The position numbers were made by a program, and so were the translations under genes. The notes below the pieces were generated by a model that saw only the letters and a list, made by a program, of their open reading frames with translations, made no database searches and had not been told where the DNA came from. A stretch of 10,855 nt of DNA from an uncultured Streptococcus sp. (GTDB lineage Bacteria; Bacillota; Bacilli; Lactobacillales; Aerococcaceae). Below, piece by piece: positions 1-8,001 of this stretch (position 1 is the stretch's first letter; the number at the start of each line of letters is the position of its first letter). The DNA lies in contig CAJZJI010000010.1 of the NCBI GenBank assembly GCA_916049935.1, forward strand, positions 1 to 10,855, given 5' to 3'.

Positions 1-69
1 TAAATAGTGCTAAAAACACGAAAAAACGCCGTTATATACAAATAGAATAAAAAAGTTGGAAAATATTAC

Positions 70-98
70 TTGAGTTATTAAACAAAATATTCTAATAT
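70..98 (+). promoter_or_regulatory. Sigma-A-type promoter of the malQ-glgP-gtfA operon
   Basis: A -35 box TTGAGT (70-75) and a -10 box TAATAT (93-98) are separated by exactly 17 nt, each matching the consensus at four of six positions. The region upstream (18-60) is A-rich, as an UP-like element would be. The predicted start site near 105 falls inside the tandem operators, the usual place for repression by a LacI-family regulator, and leaves a leader of about 70 nt before malQ. A weaker candidate -10 (TATTAT, 151-156) lies nearer the gene but has no good -35. Inferred from sequence only. Confidence 0.55.
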
Positions 99-101
99 TA
101 A

Positions 102-128
102 GGCAAACGGTTGCGCAATGTTTGCGCA
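102..128 (+). promoter_or_regulatory. Tandem overlapping MalR/LacI-type operators
   Basis: Two inverted repeats overlap here. The first, GCAAACGGTTGC (103-114), is a 12-bp palindrome with one mismatched pair around a central CG. It closely resembles the pneumococcal MalR operator CGCAAACGTTTGCG, matching 12 of 14 positions over 102-115. The second, TGCGCAA-TGT-TTGCGCA (112-128), has perfect 7-bp arms. Their centres are about 11.5 bp apart, roughly one helical turn, so two dimers would face the same side of the DNA. Position over the predicted start site suggests repression relieved by maltose or maltodextrin. A CcpA cre match exists but is worse (three mismatches). Confidence 0.6.
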
Positions 129-177
129 TTCAATGACTAGTAGAAATATCTATTATATAGAAAAGAGGGATTTATGA

Positions 178-1716
178 ATGAGCAATAGAGAATCAGGTGT
201 GTTAATGCATATCTCATCATTACCAGGTAACTATGGTATTGGTTCTTTTGGAAAATCAGCATATGATTTTGTAGATTTTCTTGTTCGTACAAAACAAACC
301 TATTGGCAAATTCTTCCATTAGGAACAACAAGTTATGGAGATTCTCCATACCAATCATTTTCTGCTTTTGCAGGAAATACGAACTTTATCGATTTCGACA
401 TTTTAATAGAAGAAGGTTTAATTGATAAAGAAGACGTCCTTACAAATTGGGGCGAAGATGAAACGACGGTTGACTACGCATTATTATATGAAAAACGTCG
501 TCCAGTTTTAGAAAAGGCAGTAGCTGCTTTCCTTGCAAAAGGAAAAACTCCTGCATACGAGAAATTCGTAGAGGAGAAAGCAGAGTGGTTAGAACCATTT
601 GCAGAATACATGGCGATTAAAGAATCTTTCGATATGAAACCATGGACAGCATGGAGCGACGAAGCCATCAAACGTCGTCAACCAGATGCGTTAGCCGAGT
701 ACCGCACACGCCTTGCGGATAAGTTAGAATATCACCGTGTAACTCAATTCTTATTTGATGAACAATGGCATGCTCTTAAAAAATATGCCAATGACCACTT
801 CATTCAAATTATTGGTGATATGCCAATTTATGTGGCAGCAGACAGCGTAGAAATGTGGGCAACACCACATTACTTCAAAACAGATGAAGAAGGTAATCCA
901 CTTTGTGTAGCTGGATGTCCTGCGGATGATTTTTCTCCGCTAGGTCAATTATGGGGGAACCCAATTTATAATTGGGAAGCAATGAAAGAAGATGGATACA
1001 CTTGGTGGAGCAAACGACTACAAGCAAGTTTTGAATTATTTGATGTCGTTCGTATCGACCACTTCAGAGGTTTCTCAGCTTACTGGGAAATTCCAGCAGA
1101 AGCAGAAAACGCAACAATCGGGAAATGGGTTAAAGGTCCTGGGTATGATTTATTTAAAGCGGTGAAAGAGCAACTCGGAGAATTGCCAATTATCGCAGAA
1201 GACTTAGGTTTCATGGATGAAGATGTCATCAACCTTCGTGAAGCTACTGGATTCCCAGGAATGAAAATCTTGGAATTCGGGTTTATGGGTGAAGATCCTA
1301 AGAGTGGAGATTTACCTCATCATTATCCTGTCAATGCGGTTGCCTATACAGGAACGCACGATAATGATACAGTATTAGGGTGGTATAAGTCGGCTACAGA
1401 AGAAACTCGAGAATTTTGTAATCGTTACTTAAACCGCCGCGACGAAGAGCCAATTAGCTTTGCGTTACTTCGCGGACTATATGGTTCTGTCAGTCGTATG
1501 ACAGTTGCAACAATGCAAGATTTACTACAATTAGACGAAACAGCTCGTATGAACATTCCAAGTACACTAGGTGGGAACTGGGTATGGAGAATGACAGAGG
1601 AGCAGTTAACGGAATCAGTAGAAGAGTTCTTACTTGGAATTACTGAATTGTACGATCGAGCAAATCCACATCATAATGTGGATGTTAAAGAGGAGTTAGT
1701 CGAGGAAGAAAAATAA
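178..1716 (+). CDS. malQ: 4-alpha-glucanotransferase (amylomaltase), GH77
   Basis: Cytoplasmic disproportionating enzyme that transfers alpha-1,4-glucan segments between maltodextrins, releasing glucose and building chains long enough for the phosphorylase encoded next. The 512-aa length fits compact bacterial amylomaltases (about 500 aa) rather than the roughly 690-aa enteric MalQ. The GH77 catalytic residues are visible: nucleophile D294 in [10 protein letters not shown], acid/base E341 in IIAEDLGF, and D395 in TGTHDNDT. The N-terminal [22 protein letters not shown] and the segment around [19 protein letters not shown] are also family hallmarks. The ATG at 178 follows an AGAGGGA Shine-Dalgarno (164-170) by 7 nt; the ATG at 174 is out of frame and stops after four codons. 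It is the first gene of the operon, as malM is paired with malP in streptococci, and sits downstream of MalR-like operators. No broken or missing key residue was seen. Confidence 0.96.
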   Translation: MSNRESGVLMHISSLPGNYGIGSFGKSAYDFVDFLVRTKQTYWQILPLGTTSYGDSPYQSFSAFAGNTNFIDFDILIEEGLIDKEDVLTNWGEDETTVDYALLYEKRRPVLEKAVAAFLAKGKTPAYEKFVEEKAEWLEPFAEYMAIKESFDMKPWTAWSDEAIKRRQPDALAEYRTRLADKLEYHRVTQFLFDEQWHALKKYANDHFIQIIGDMPIYVAADSVEMWATPHYFKTDEEGNPLCVAGCPADDFSPLGQLWGNPIYNWEAMKEDGYTWWSKRLQASFELFDVVRIDHFRGFSAYWEIPAEAENATIGKWVKGPGYDLFKAVKEQLGELPIIAEDLGFMDEDVINLREATGFPGMKILEFGFMGEDPKSGDLPHHYPVNAVAYTGTHDNDTVLGWYKSATEETREFCNRYLNRRDEEPISFALLRGLYGSVSRMTVATMQDLLQLDETARMNIPSTLGGNWVWRMTEEQLTESVEEFLLGITELYDRANPHHNVDVKEELVEEEK

Positions 1717-1744
1717 CCTCGCGCACACTAAAAAGGAGAGAACA

Positions 1745-4006
1745 ATGAAAGATTTTAAACAATATGTAGAAGGAAACTTAGGTAAGTCGTTAAAAGACTG
1801 CTCAAAAGAAGAAGTTTACTTAGCATTATTACAATTTACAAAAGAAAAAAGCGCAGCCTTACCACAAAATAATGGTAAGAAAAAAGTGTATTACATTTCT
1901 GCTGAATTCTTAATCGGTAAATTATTATCAAACAACTTAATTAACTTAGGCCTTTACGATGAAGTCAAAGAAGAATTAGAAGCAGCTGGACATTCATTAG
2001 CTGAAATCGAAGAAATCGAATTAGAACCATCTTTAGGAAATGGTGGTCTAGGACGTCTAGCTGCATGTTTCCTTGATTCTATCGCAACTCTTGGTTTAAC
2101 AGGAGACGGCGTTGGTTTGAACTACCACTATGGTTTATTCGAACAAAAATTCAAAAACAACCAACAAGATGCAGTGCCAAACGTTTGGTTAACACCTGAA
2201 AGCTGGTTAGTTCCAACCGAAACTTCTTATAAAGTACCTTTTGCAGACTTTACATTAACATCAAAAATGTTTGATATTGATGTATTAGGATATGAACAAT
2301 CTACTAAAAACAAATTACACTTATTCGATGTTGATTCAATCGATGAGTCTTTAGTTTCAAGTGATTCAATCTCATTTGATAAAACACAAATCGCTAAAAA
2401 CTTAACATTATTCTTATATCCAGATGATAGCGATGAGCAAGGTGAATTATTACGTATTTACCAACAATACTTCATGGTAAGTAACGGTGCTCAATTATTA
2501 ATCGACGAAGCACTTGCTAAAGGAAGTAACTTACACGACTTAGCAGAGTACGCAACTGTTCAAATTAACGATACGCACCCATCAATGGTGATTCCTGAAT
2601 TGATTCGTTTACTTGAGGAACGTGGAATTGAATTCGATGAAGCAGTGGAAATCGTATCTGCAATGACAGCTTACACAAACCACACAATCTTATCAGAAGC
2701 ATTAGAAAAATGGCCTTTAGCATACTTAGAAAAAGTAGTGCCACATTTAGTGCCGATTATTAAAGAATTAGACGCTCGCGTGAAAGCAAAATATGAAGAT
2801 CCATCAGTAGCGATCATCGACGAACATGACCGTGTTCACATGGCGCATATGGATATTCACTACGGATATAGCGTAAACGGTGTTGCGGCACTGCATACGG
2901 ATATCTTAAAAGAAAGTGAATTGAAGAATTTCTATGAAATTTATCCAGAGAAATTCAATAACAAAACAAACGGGATTACTTTCCGTCGTTGGTTAATGCA
3001 TGCCAACCCAGAACTTGCTAAATTATTAGATGAAACAATCGGAACTGAGTGGAGAAAGGATGCTACTAAATTAGAAGCGTTGAAAGCTTTCCGTCATGAT
3101 GCGATTGTTCGCGAAAAATTAGACAAGATTAAACGTGATAACAAGAGACGTTTAAGTGTTTACTTGCAAGAAAAGCAAGGCATCACAGTGAATGAAAATT
3201 CTATTTTTGATATCCAAATCAAACGTATGCACGAATACAAACGTCAACAAATGAACGCTTTATATGTGATTCATAAATACTTAGATATCAAGAGCGGAAA
3301 CATTCCAGCTAGACCAATTACAATTATCTTTGGTGGTAAGGCTGCTCCTGCGTATGTCATTGCACAAGACGTGATTCATTTAATTCTTTCATTATCTGAA
3401 TTAATCGCCAATGACCCAGAAGTTAGCCCATACTTACAAGTCGTAATGGTTGAAAACTACAACGTAACAGCGGCAACACACTTAATTCCAGCATGTAATA
3501 TTTCTGAACAAATTTCTCTTGCTTCAAAAGAAGCCAGCGGAACAGGAAATATGAAATTCATGCTAAACGGTGCATTAACTCTTGGTACTGAAGATGGTGC
3601 GAACGTGGAAATCCACGAACTTGTGGGTGACGACAACATCTATATCTTCGGTGAAAAGAGTGATGAAGTCATTGCGCACTATGAAAAAGGCGATTACAAC
3701 GCTAGTGAATTTGCGAAGAGAGATGCAATCCGTCCATTAGTGGAATTCGTGAAGAGTGACGCTTTACTAGAAGTTGGAAACCAAGAACGTCTAGAACGTC
3801 TATACCAAGAATTAACAACAAAAGACTGGTTCATGACATTATTAGACTTAGAAGATTACATTGAAACAAAAGAACGTATGTATCGCGATTTCGAGAACAG
3901 AGACGAATGGAATGCTAAAGTGGTGACAAACATCGCAATGGCTGGCTTCTTCTCAAGTGACCGTACAATCGAAGACTACAACCGTGACATTTGGAAATTA
4001 AAATAA
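1745..4006 (+). CDS. glgP: Maltodextrin/glycogen phosphorylase, GT35
   Basis: PLP-dependent alpha-glucan phosphorylase that removes glucose units from the non-reducing end of maltodextrins or glycogen with phosphate, giving glucose 1-phosphate. The phosphorylase signature [14 protein letters not shown] lies at residues 596-609, and K604 is the expected Schiff-base lysine. Other hallmarks are [60 protein letters not shown] and [13 protein letters not shown]. At 753 aa it matches the streptococcal MalP size (about 752 aa) rather than the roughly 800-aa Bacillus GlgP, and the sequence is close to the MalP I remember. Maltodextrin is therefore the likelier main substrate; no other glycogen gene (glgA, glgB, glgC, glgD) is in the window. 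The ATG is preceded by AAAAGGAGAG with 6-nt spacing. It lies 28 nt after malQ and 22 nt before gtfA, with no terminator in either gap. An alternative symbol is malP. Confidence 0.96.
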   Translation: MKDFKQYVEGNLGKSLKDCSKEEVYLALLQFTKEKSAALPQNNGKKKVYYISAEFLIGKLLSNNLINLGLYDEVKEELEAAGHSLAEIEEIELEPSLGNGGLGRLAACFLDSIATLGLTGDGVGLNYHYGLFEQKFKNNQQDAVPNVWLTPESWLVPTETSYKVPFADFTLTSKMFDIDVLGYEQSTKNKLHLFDVDSIDESLVSSDSISFDKTQIAKNLTLFLYPDDSDEQGELLRIYQQYFMVSNGAQLLIDEALAKGSNLHDLAEYATVQINDTHPSMVIPELIRLLEERGIEFDEAVEIVSAMTAYTNHTILSEALEKWPLAYLEKVVPHLVPIIKELDARVKAKYEDPSVAIIDEHDRVHMAHMDIHYGYSVNGVAALHTDILKESELKNFYEIYPEKFNNKTNGITFRRWLMHANPELAKLLDETIGTEWRKDATKLEALKAFRHDAIVREKLDKIKRDNKRRLSVYLQEKQGITVNENSIFDIQIKRMHEYKRQQMNALYVIHKYLDIKSGNIPARPITIIFGGKAAPAYVIAQDVIHLILSLSELIANDPEVSPYLQVVMVENYNVTAATHLIPACNISEQISLASKEASGTGNMKFMLNGALTLGTEDGANVEIHELVGDDNIYIFGEKSDEVIAHYEKGDYNASEFAKRDAIRPLVEFVKSDALLEVGNQERLERLYQELTTKDWFMTLLDLEDYIETKERMYRDFENRDEWNAKVVTNIAMAGFFSSDRTIEDYNRDIWKLK

Positions 4007-4018
4007 ATCGATTGAATG

Positions 4019-4040
4019 AAGGGACACGGTGAATTCCATG
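4019..4040 (+). promoter_or_regulatory. Ambiguous Shine-Dalgarno/start region of gtfA
   Basis: Two Shine-Dalgarno/start pairs are stacked here in one frame. AAGGG (4019-4023) is 5 nt from a GTG at 4029, whereas GGTGA (4028-4032) is 5 nt from an ATG at 4038. The ATG start gives [12 protein letters not shown], which aligns end to end with the Streptococcus mutans GtfA N-terminus as I remember it (MPIINKTMLITY). The GTG start adds only three residues. The sequence alone does not decide between them. Confidence 0.5.
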
Positions 4041-5480
4041 CAAATTAAAAACGAAGCAATGCTGATCACTTACTCAGACAGCATGGGAAGCAATATGAAG
4101 GACTTAAAAGGCGTTTTGGATAAATATTTCCAGGGTGCCATTGGTGGGGTCCATTTATTACCATTTTTCCCATCAACAGGGGATAGAGGATTTGCTCCAA
4201 GTGACTACACACGCGTAGACCCATCACTTGGAACTTGGGAAGATGTGGATGCTCTAGGGGAACAATATTATTTAATGTTTGACTTCATGATTAACCATAT
4301 TTCTCGTGAGTCTAAGTTCTTCCAAGATTTTAAAGAAAATCACGAGAACTCACCTTACAAAGATATGTTTATTCGTATTCATGAGTTTTTCCCAGAAGGA
4401 CGTCCAAACCAAGCGGATATTGACTTAATTTATAAACGTAAAGATAAAGCACCATTCCAAACGGTTCACTTTGCCGATGGAACAACAGAAGAAGTATGGA
4501 ACACATTCGGGGAAGAGCAAATCGACCTTGATGTTCGTAAAGAAATCGTGAAAGAGTTTATTCGTGAAACGATTAAAGACATGGCAAGCCATGGTTGCTC
4601 ATTAATTCGTTTAGACGCATTTGCTTATGCGATTAAAAAACTCGATACAAACGACTTCTTCGTAGAACCAGATATTTGGGATTTATTAAATGAAGTACGT
4701 GATGAAGCAGCGAAATACCAAGTAGAATTGCTTCCTGAAATTCATGAGCATTATTCAATTCAAATGAAGATTGCTGATCATGATTACTTCGTTTATGACT
4801 TTGCATTGCCAATGGTAGTCTTATATTCACTATACTCAGGGAAATCAAATCGTTTAGCAAACTGGCTTTCAATGAGTCCAATGAAGCAATTTACAACACT
4901 TGATACGCATGACGGAATCGGTGTCGTGGATGCTAGAGACTTATTAACTGATGAAGAGTTAGATTACACTTCAAACAAATTATATGAAGTAGGTGCCAAC
5001 GTAAAACGTATCTACTCAAGTGAAAAATACAATAACTTAGATATCTATCAAATCAACAGTACTTACTACAGTGCCTTAGGAAATGATGATGCAAGTTACT
5101 TATTATCACGTGTATTACAATGCTTTGCACCTGGTATTCCGCAAGTGTATTATGTTGGATTACTTGCTGGGGAAAATGACATCGAGTTATTAGAATCTTC
5201 AAAAGAAGGTCGTAACATCAACCGTCACTACTACACATTAGAAGAAATCGACCGTGAAGTAGAGCGTCCAGTCGTGAAAAAACTAATCAACTTATTACGC
5301 TTCAGAAACACATCAAAAGCGTTTGATTTAGAAGGTTCTTTTGAAGTAGAAACGCCAACTGAGAACACAATCGTAATTACACGTAAGGACGCTTCAGGTA
5401 CTACAGAAGCACGCTTAGAAGCAAACCTTGAAACAAAAGAGTTCACTATTTTCGAACAAGGAAATGTTGTGACTTTATAA
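4029..5480 (+). CDS. gtfA: Sucrose phosphorylase, GH13 subfamily 18
   Basis: Cytoplasmic enzyme that cleaves sucrose with phosphate to glucose 1-phosphate and fructose, conserving the glycosidic bond energy. The catalytic triad is complete (numbering from the GTG): nucleophile D196 in [10 protein letters not shown], acid/base E237 in LPEIHEHY, and transition-state stabiliser D295 in LDTHDGIG. Long stretches such as [44 protein letters not shown] and [10 protein letters not shown] match streptococcal GtfA from memory, and 480-483 aa is the family size. The start is either GTG 4029 or ATG 4038. Streptococcal gtfA usually sits in the msm (multiple sugar) locus, so its place behind malQ-glgP, 22 nt downstream and ahead of the operon terminator, is unusual. 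Related GH13_18 enzymes act on sucrose 6'-phosphate, glucosylglycerol or glucosylglycerate. The closeness to GtfA favours sucrose, but substrate is inferred. Confidence 0.93.
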   Translation: MNSMQIKNEAMLITYSDSMGSNMKDLKGVLDKYFQGAIGGVHLLPFFPSTGDRGFAPSDYTRVDPSLGTWEDVDALGEQYYLMFDFMINHISRESKFFQDFKENHENSPYKDMFIRIHEFFPEGRPNQADIDLIYKRKDKAPFQTVHFADGTTEEVWNTFGEEQIDLDVRKEIVKEFIRETIKDMASHGCSLIRLDAFAYAIKKLDTNDFFVEPDIWDLLNEVRDEAAKYQVELLPEIHEHYSIQMKIADHDYFVYDFALPMVVLYSLYSGKSNRLANWLSMSPMKQFTTLDTHDGIGVVDARDLLTDEELDYTSNKLYEVGANVKRIYSSEKYNNLDIYQINSTYYSALGNDDASYLLSRVLQCFAPGIPQVYYVGLLAGENDIELLESSKEGRNINRHYYTLEEIDREVERPVVKKLINLLRFRNTSKAFDLEGSFEVETPTENTIVITRKDASGTTEARLEANLETKEFTIFEQGNVVTL

Positions 5481-5495
5481 AATGAAACATAGATT

Positions 5496-5529
5496 GACGT
5501 GTGGAGTTCTTCCACACGTCTTATTTTTT
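5496..5529 (+). terminator. Rho-independent terminator of the malQ-glgP-gtfA operon
   Basis: A perfect 10-bp stem pairs GACGTGTGGA (5496-5505) with TCCACACGTC (5511-5520) around a 5-nt loop GTTCT, followed by the T-rich tract TTATTTTTT. It starts 15 nt after the gtfA stop codon. This strong structure should end the sugar operon and separate it from pnp. Confidence 0.93.
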
Positions 5530-5557
5530 CGCAAAAGAATAGTACTTAATGGGCAGA

Positions 5558-5568
5558 TATGATAAAAT
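5558..5568 (+). promoter_or_regulatory. Extended -10 promoter of pnp
   Basis: TATG-A-TAAAAT fits the Gram-positive extended -10 pattern TRTGnTATAAT, with TG at 5560-5561 and the hexamer at 5563-5568 (five of six). No convincing -35 box is present at 16-18 nt, which extended -10 promoters tolerate. Transcription would begin near 5575 and give a leader of about 125 nt containing the long hairpin. Confidence 0.55.
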
Positions 5569-5588
5569 GACTCTGTATGACAAACTTT

Positions 5589-5675
5589 GTATCTTCTAGA
5601 GTCATCTTACTTTAGAAATAAAAGCGGTTGAACCCGTCGAACGTTTTTATTTCTAAAAGTAGGTCTGGAAGATAC
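5589..5675 (+). promoter_or_regulatory. Long stem-loop in the pnp leader, candidate processing/autoregulation site
   Basis: The leader folds by eye into one long hairpin of about 33 pairs, three of them GU. From the base: 5589-5600 pairs with 5664-5675 (12 bp); a 5-nt bulge follows (5601-5605); 5606-5610 pairs with 5659-5663; A5658 is bulged; 5611-5623 pairs perfectly with 5645-5657 (13 bp); 5624-5626 pairs with 5642-5644. The terminal loop is 15 nt. No T tract follows, so it is not a terminator. It ends about 15 nt before the Shine-Dalgarno of pnp. In Escherichia coli a comparable pnp leader hairpin is cut by RNase III and then lets PNPase repress its own synthesis. The same role here is inference from position and shape only. 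Confidence 0.7.
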
Positions 5676-5701
5676 GCAAATAAGAGAAAAGGAGATTAGT
5701 T

Positions 5702-7813
5702 ATGTCAGAAAAGAAAGTTTTTAGCTACAACTGGGGCGGACGTCAATTAACAGTTGAAATCGGCCAATTAGCAAAACAAGCCAATGGTGCTGTATTAGTA
5801 CGTTACGGTGATACTGTTGTGTTAACAGCGGCTGTTGGTACAAAACAAGCAAAAGATACAGATTTCTTCCCGTTAACAGTGAACTACGAAGAAAAAATGT
5901 ATGCAGCAGGTAAAATCCCTGGAGGCTTCATCAAACGTGAAGGCCGTCCAAGTGAACATGCTACTCTTACAGCGCGTTTAATCGACCGTCCAATCCGTCC
6001 AATGTTTGCGGAAGGCTTCCGTAACGAAGTACAAATCACAAATACTGTAATGTCAGTAGATCCTAACTGCCCACCAGAAATGGCAGCAATGTTTGGTTCT
6101 TCATTAGCATTATGTATTTCAGATATTCCATTTGATGGACCAATCGCTGGGGTAGACGTAGGTCGTGTAAACGGTGAATACGTAATTAACCCAACTACAG
6201 AACAAAAAGAAAACTCAGATATCGAATTATCTGTAGCTGGTACTGCAACTGCCATCAACATGGTAGAAAGTTCAGCTAAAGAAGTGAACGAAGAAGATAT
6301 GCTTGGTGCATTATTATTCGGTCACGAAGAAATTAAAAAATTAGTGGCTTTCCAAGAAGAAATCGTTCGCGAAGTTGGTAAAGAAAAAATGGAAGTAACT
6401 TTACTTTCATTCGACCCAGCTATCGAAGCACAAGTAAAAGATTTATTCAGCGAAGCAATGGTTCACGCTATTCAAACAGAAGAAAAATTAGCGCGTGAAG
6501 CAAACATCGAAAAAGTAAAAGAAACAGCTATCGAGCACTTCGAAGCGGTATTAGAAGAAAATGACGAAAAAGCAGGACTTCTAAAACAAGTTTCTCAATT
6601 AGTTGATAACTTAGAAAAAGACGAAGTACGTCGTTTAATCACTGAAGAAAAAGTACGTCCTGATGGTCGTAAGATTGACGAAATCCGTCCATTATCTTCA
6701 GAAATCGACTTATTACCTCGTGTTCATGGTTCAGGTTTATTCACTCGTGGACAAACTCAAGCATTAACTTCAGCAACACTTGCACCTCTTGGAGAATACC
6801 AAGTGATTGATGGTTTAGGAATCGAAGAAGGGAAACGATTCATTCACCACTACAACTTCCCACAATTCTCTGTAGGTTCAGTTGGTCGTGCTGGTAGCCC
6901 AGGTCGTCGTGAAATTGGTCACGGTGCGCTAGGGGAACGTGCATTGAAACAAGTGATTCCAAGTCCAGAAGACTTCCCTTACACAATCCGTCTTGTATCA
7001 GAAGTATTAGAATCAAACGGTTCTTCTTCTCAAGCAAGTATTTGTGCGGGAACATTAGCATTGATGGCTGCCGGTGTGCCAATTAAAGCACCTGTAGCAG
7101 GTATCGCGATGGGTCTTATTTCTGACGGTACAAACTACACAGTCTTAACAGATATCCAAGGGTTAGAAGACCACTTAGGAGATATGGACTTTAAAGTAGC
7201 CGGAACGAAAGACGGAATTACAGCTCTTCAAATGGATATTAAGATTCAAGGAATTACAGAACAAATCTTACGTGAAGCCCTAACACAAGCGAAGAAAGCA
7301 CGTTTTGAAATTCTTGAAGAATTAACATCAACAATTGCTGAACCTCGTAAAGAGTTAAGCCCATATGCACCTAAGATTGAAATGATTTCTATCCACCCTG
7401 ATAAGATTAAAGTGGTTATCGGACGTGGTGGGGAAACAATCAACTCTATCATCGACGAAACAGGTGTTAAAATCGATATCGACCAAGAAGGTCACGTATC
7501 TATCGCTTCTACAGATGCTGCTATGATCCAACGTGCTAAAGAAATCATCGAAGATTTAACACGTGAAATCGAAGTAGGTCAAGTGTACGAAGGAACTGTA
7601 CGTCGTATCGAAAAATTCGGTGCATTCGTAGAAATCGCTAAAGGAAAAGATGGATTAGTTCACATTTCTGAATTAGCACACGAACGCGTTGGTAAAGTAG
7701 AAGATGTACTTGCTTTAGGCGACAAAGTGACTGTTAAAGTCATCGAAATCGACGGGCAAGGACGTATCAACTTATCACGTAAAGCATTATTACCAAAAGA
7801 AGATAAAGAATAA
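5702..7813 (+). CDS. pnp: Polyribonucleotide nucleotidyltransferase (PNPase)
   Basis: Phosphate-dependent 3'-to-5' exoribonuclease that degrades mRNA to nucleoside diphosphates and can also add tails; it works as a homotrimer and is a core RNA-decay enzyme. Domain order is complete: first RNase PH-like domain (about 12-145), helical linker, second RNase PH domain (from about 318, [14 protein letters not shown]), KH domain and S1 domain. Catalytic residues equivalent to E. coli D486, D492 and K494 are D490, D496 and K498 in DHLGDMDFK. The KH loop reads IGRGGETI (GRGG 574-577). The S1 domain starts near G626 and includes [15 protein letters not shown] and [11 protein letters not shown]. At 703 aa it equals the usual length (about 700-711). 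The ATG follows GGAG (5691-5694) by 7 nt. It is transcribed alone from its own promoter, behind a long leader hairpin. The common partner rpsO is not upstream. Confidence 0.98.
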   Translation: MSEKKVFSYNWGGRQLTVEIGQLAKQANGAVLVRYGDTVVLTAAVGTKQAKDTDFFPLTVNYEEKMYAAGKIPGGFIKREGRPSEHATLTARLIDRPIRPMFAEGFRNEVQITNTVMSVDPNCPPEMAAMFGSSLALCISDIPFDGPIAGVDVGRVNGEYVINPTTEQKENSDIELSVAGTATAINMVESSAKEVNEEDMLGALLFGHEEIKKLVAFQEEIVREVGKEKMEVTLLSFDPAIEAQVKDLFSEAMVHAIQTEEKLAREANIEKVKETAIEHFEAVLEENDEKAGLLKQVSQLVDNLEKDEVRRLITEEKVRPDGRKIDEIRPLSSEIDLLPRVHGSGLFTRGQTQALTSATLAPLGEYQVIDGLGIEEGKRFIHHYNFPQFSVGSVGRAGSPGRREIGHGALGERALKQVIPSPEDFPYTIRLVSEVLESNGSSSQASICAGTLALMAAGVPIKAPVAGIAMGLISDGTNYTVLTDIQGLEDHLGDMDFKVAGTKDGITALQMDIKIQGITEQILREALTQAKKARFEILEELTSTIAEPRKELSPYAPKIEMISIHPDKIKVVIGRGGETINSIIDETGVKIDIDQEGHVSIASTDAAMIQRAKEIIEDLTREIEVGQVYEGTVRRIEKFGAFVEIAKGKDGLVHISELAHERVGKVEDVLALGDKVTVKVIEIDGQGRINLSRKALLPKEDKE

Positions 7814-7825
7814 TCTTTCAATTCT

Positions 7826-7860
7826 AGCCTCTGCATTTTGCAGGGGCTTTTTTCTTTCTT
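7826..7860 (+). terminator. Rho-independent terminator of pnp
   Basis: AGCCTCTGCA (7826-7835) pairs with TGCAGGGGCT (7839-7848) over 10 bp with one GU pair, around a TTT loop, and runs directly into a T-rich tract (7848-7860). It begins 12 nt after the pnp stop codon. Confidence 0.92.
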
Positions 7861-7900
7861 CAAAAGTACAACAATAGAGCACTTCTTAGATTCTTTGATA

Positions 7901-7930
7901 TTCGCAAAAAAGGGACAAATATGATATTCT
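7901..7930 (+). promoter_or_regulatory. Extended -10 promoter of the rnjB-thiT unit
   Basis: TATG-A-TATTCT (7920-7930) has the same extended -10 layout as the pnp promoter. A TTCGCA element (7901-7906, four of six to the -35 consensus) stands 18 nt upstream of the hexamer. A competing reading is TTGATA (7895-7900) with TATGAT (7920-7925), but its 19-nt spacer is long. The start site would lie near 7937, just ahead of the small leader hairpin. Confidence 0.45.
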
Positions 7931-7943
7931 TATAGAGTATATA

Positions 7944-7961
7944 GGGTGGAGAAATCTGCCC
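7944..7961 (+). promoter_or_regulatory. GAAA-capped hairpin near the 5' end of the rnjB leader
   Basis: GGGTGGA (7944-7950) pairs with TCTGCCC (7955-7961) over 7 bp, two of them GU, closed by a GAAA tetraloop of the stable GNRA class. No T tract follows, so it is not a terminator. If transcription starts near 7937 the hairpin lies within about 10 nt of the mRNA 5' end. There it could hinder 5'-to-5'-end-dependent decay, including attack by RNase J itself; that role is inference. Confidence 0.4.
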
Positions 7962-8001
7962 AGAGGAATCAATTTAAATAATAGAAAATGAGAGGTAAAC
8001 C

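Noticed and set aside
1..69. Possible remnant of an upstream gene or terminator at the window start
   Set aside because: The stretch is A-rich with stops in all frames and only a 3-bp stem (GTG/CAC near 7-17). Nothing beyond a possible UP-like element can be supported.
101..116. Possible CcpA cre site upstream of malQ
   Set aside because: The AAACG core fits cre, but the flanks differ at three conserved positions of TGNAARCGNWWWCA, while the match to the MalR-type operator is clearly better. Dual use cannot be excluded.
174..188. Four-codon mini-ORF overlapping the malQ start
   Set aside because: The ATG at 174 is only 3 nt from the Shine-Dalgarno and its frame stops at once. It is probably chance; the ATG at 178 is well spaced.
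5589..5675. pnp leader hairpin as a transcription terminator or a known riboswitch
   Set aside because: No T tract follows the stem, and I see no T-box, SAM, TPP or similar conserved core. A processed leader duplex fits better.
5231..7863. Antisense open frames across gtfA, pnp and other genes (for example 5884-6261 and 5231-5515 on the minus strand)
   Set aside because: They lie fully or mostly inside strongly supported plus-strand genes, have no good ribosome binding sites, and show low-complexity Ser/Arg/Ile-rich translations typical of shadow frames.
7896..7929. 8-bp direct repeat TGATATTC at 7896-7903 and 7922-7929
   Set aside because: Spaced 26 bp in AT-rich promoter DNA and lacking symmetry, it is too short and too ordinary in composition to call a regulator site.
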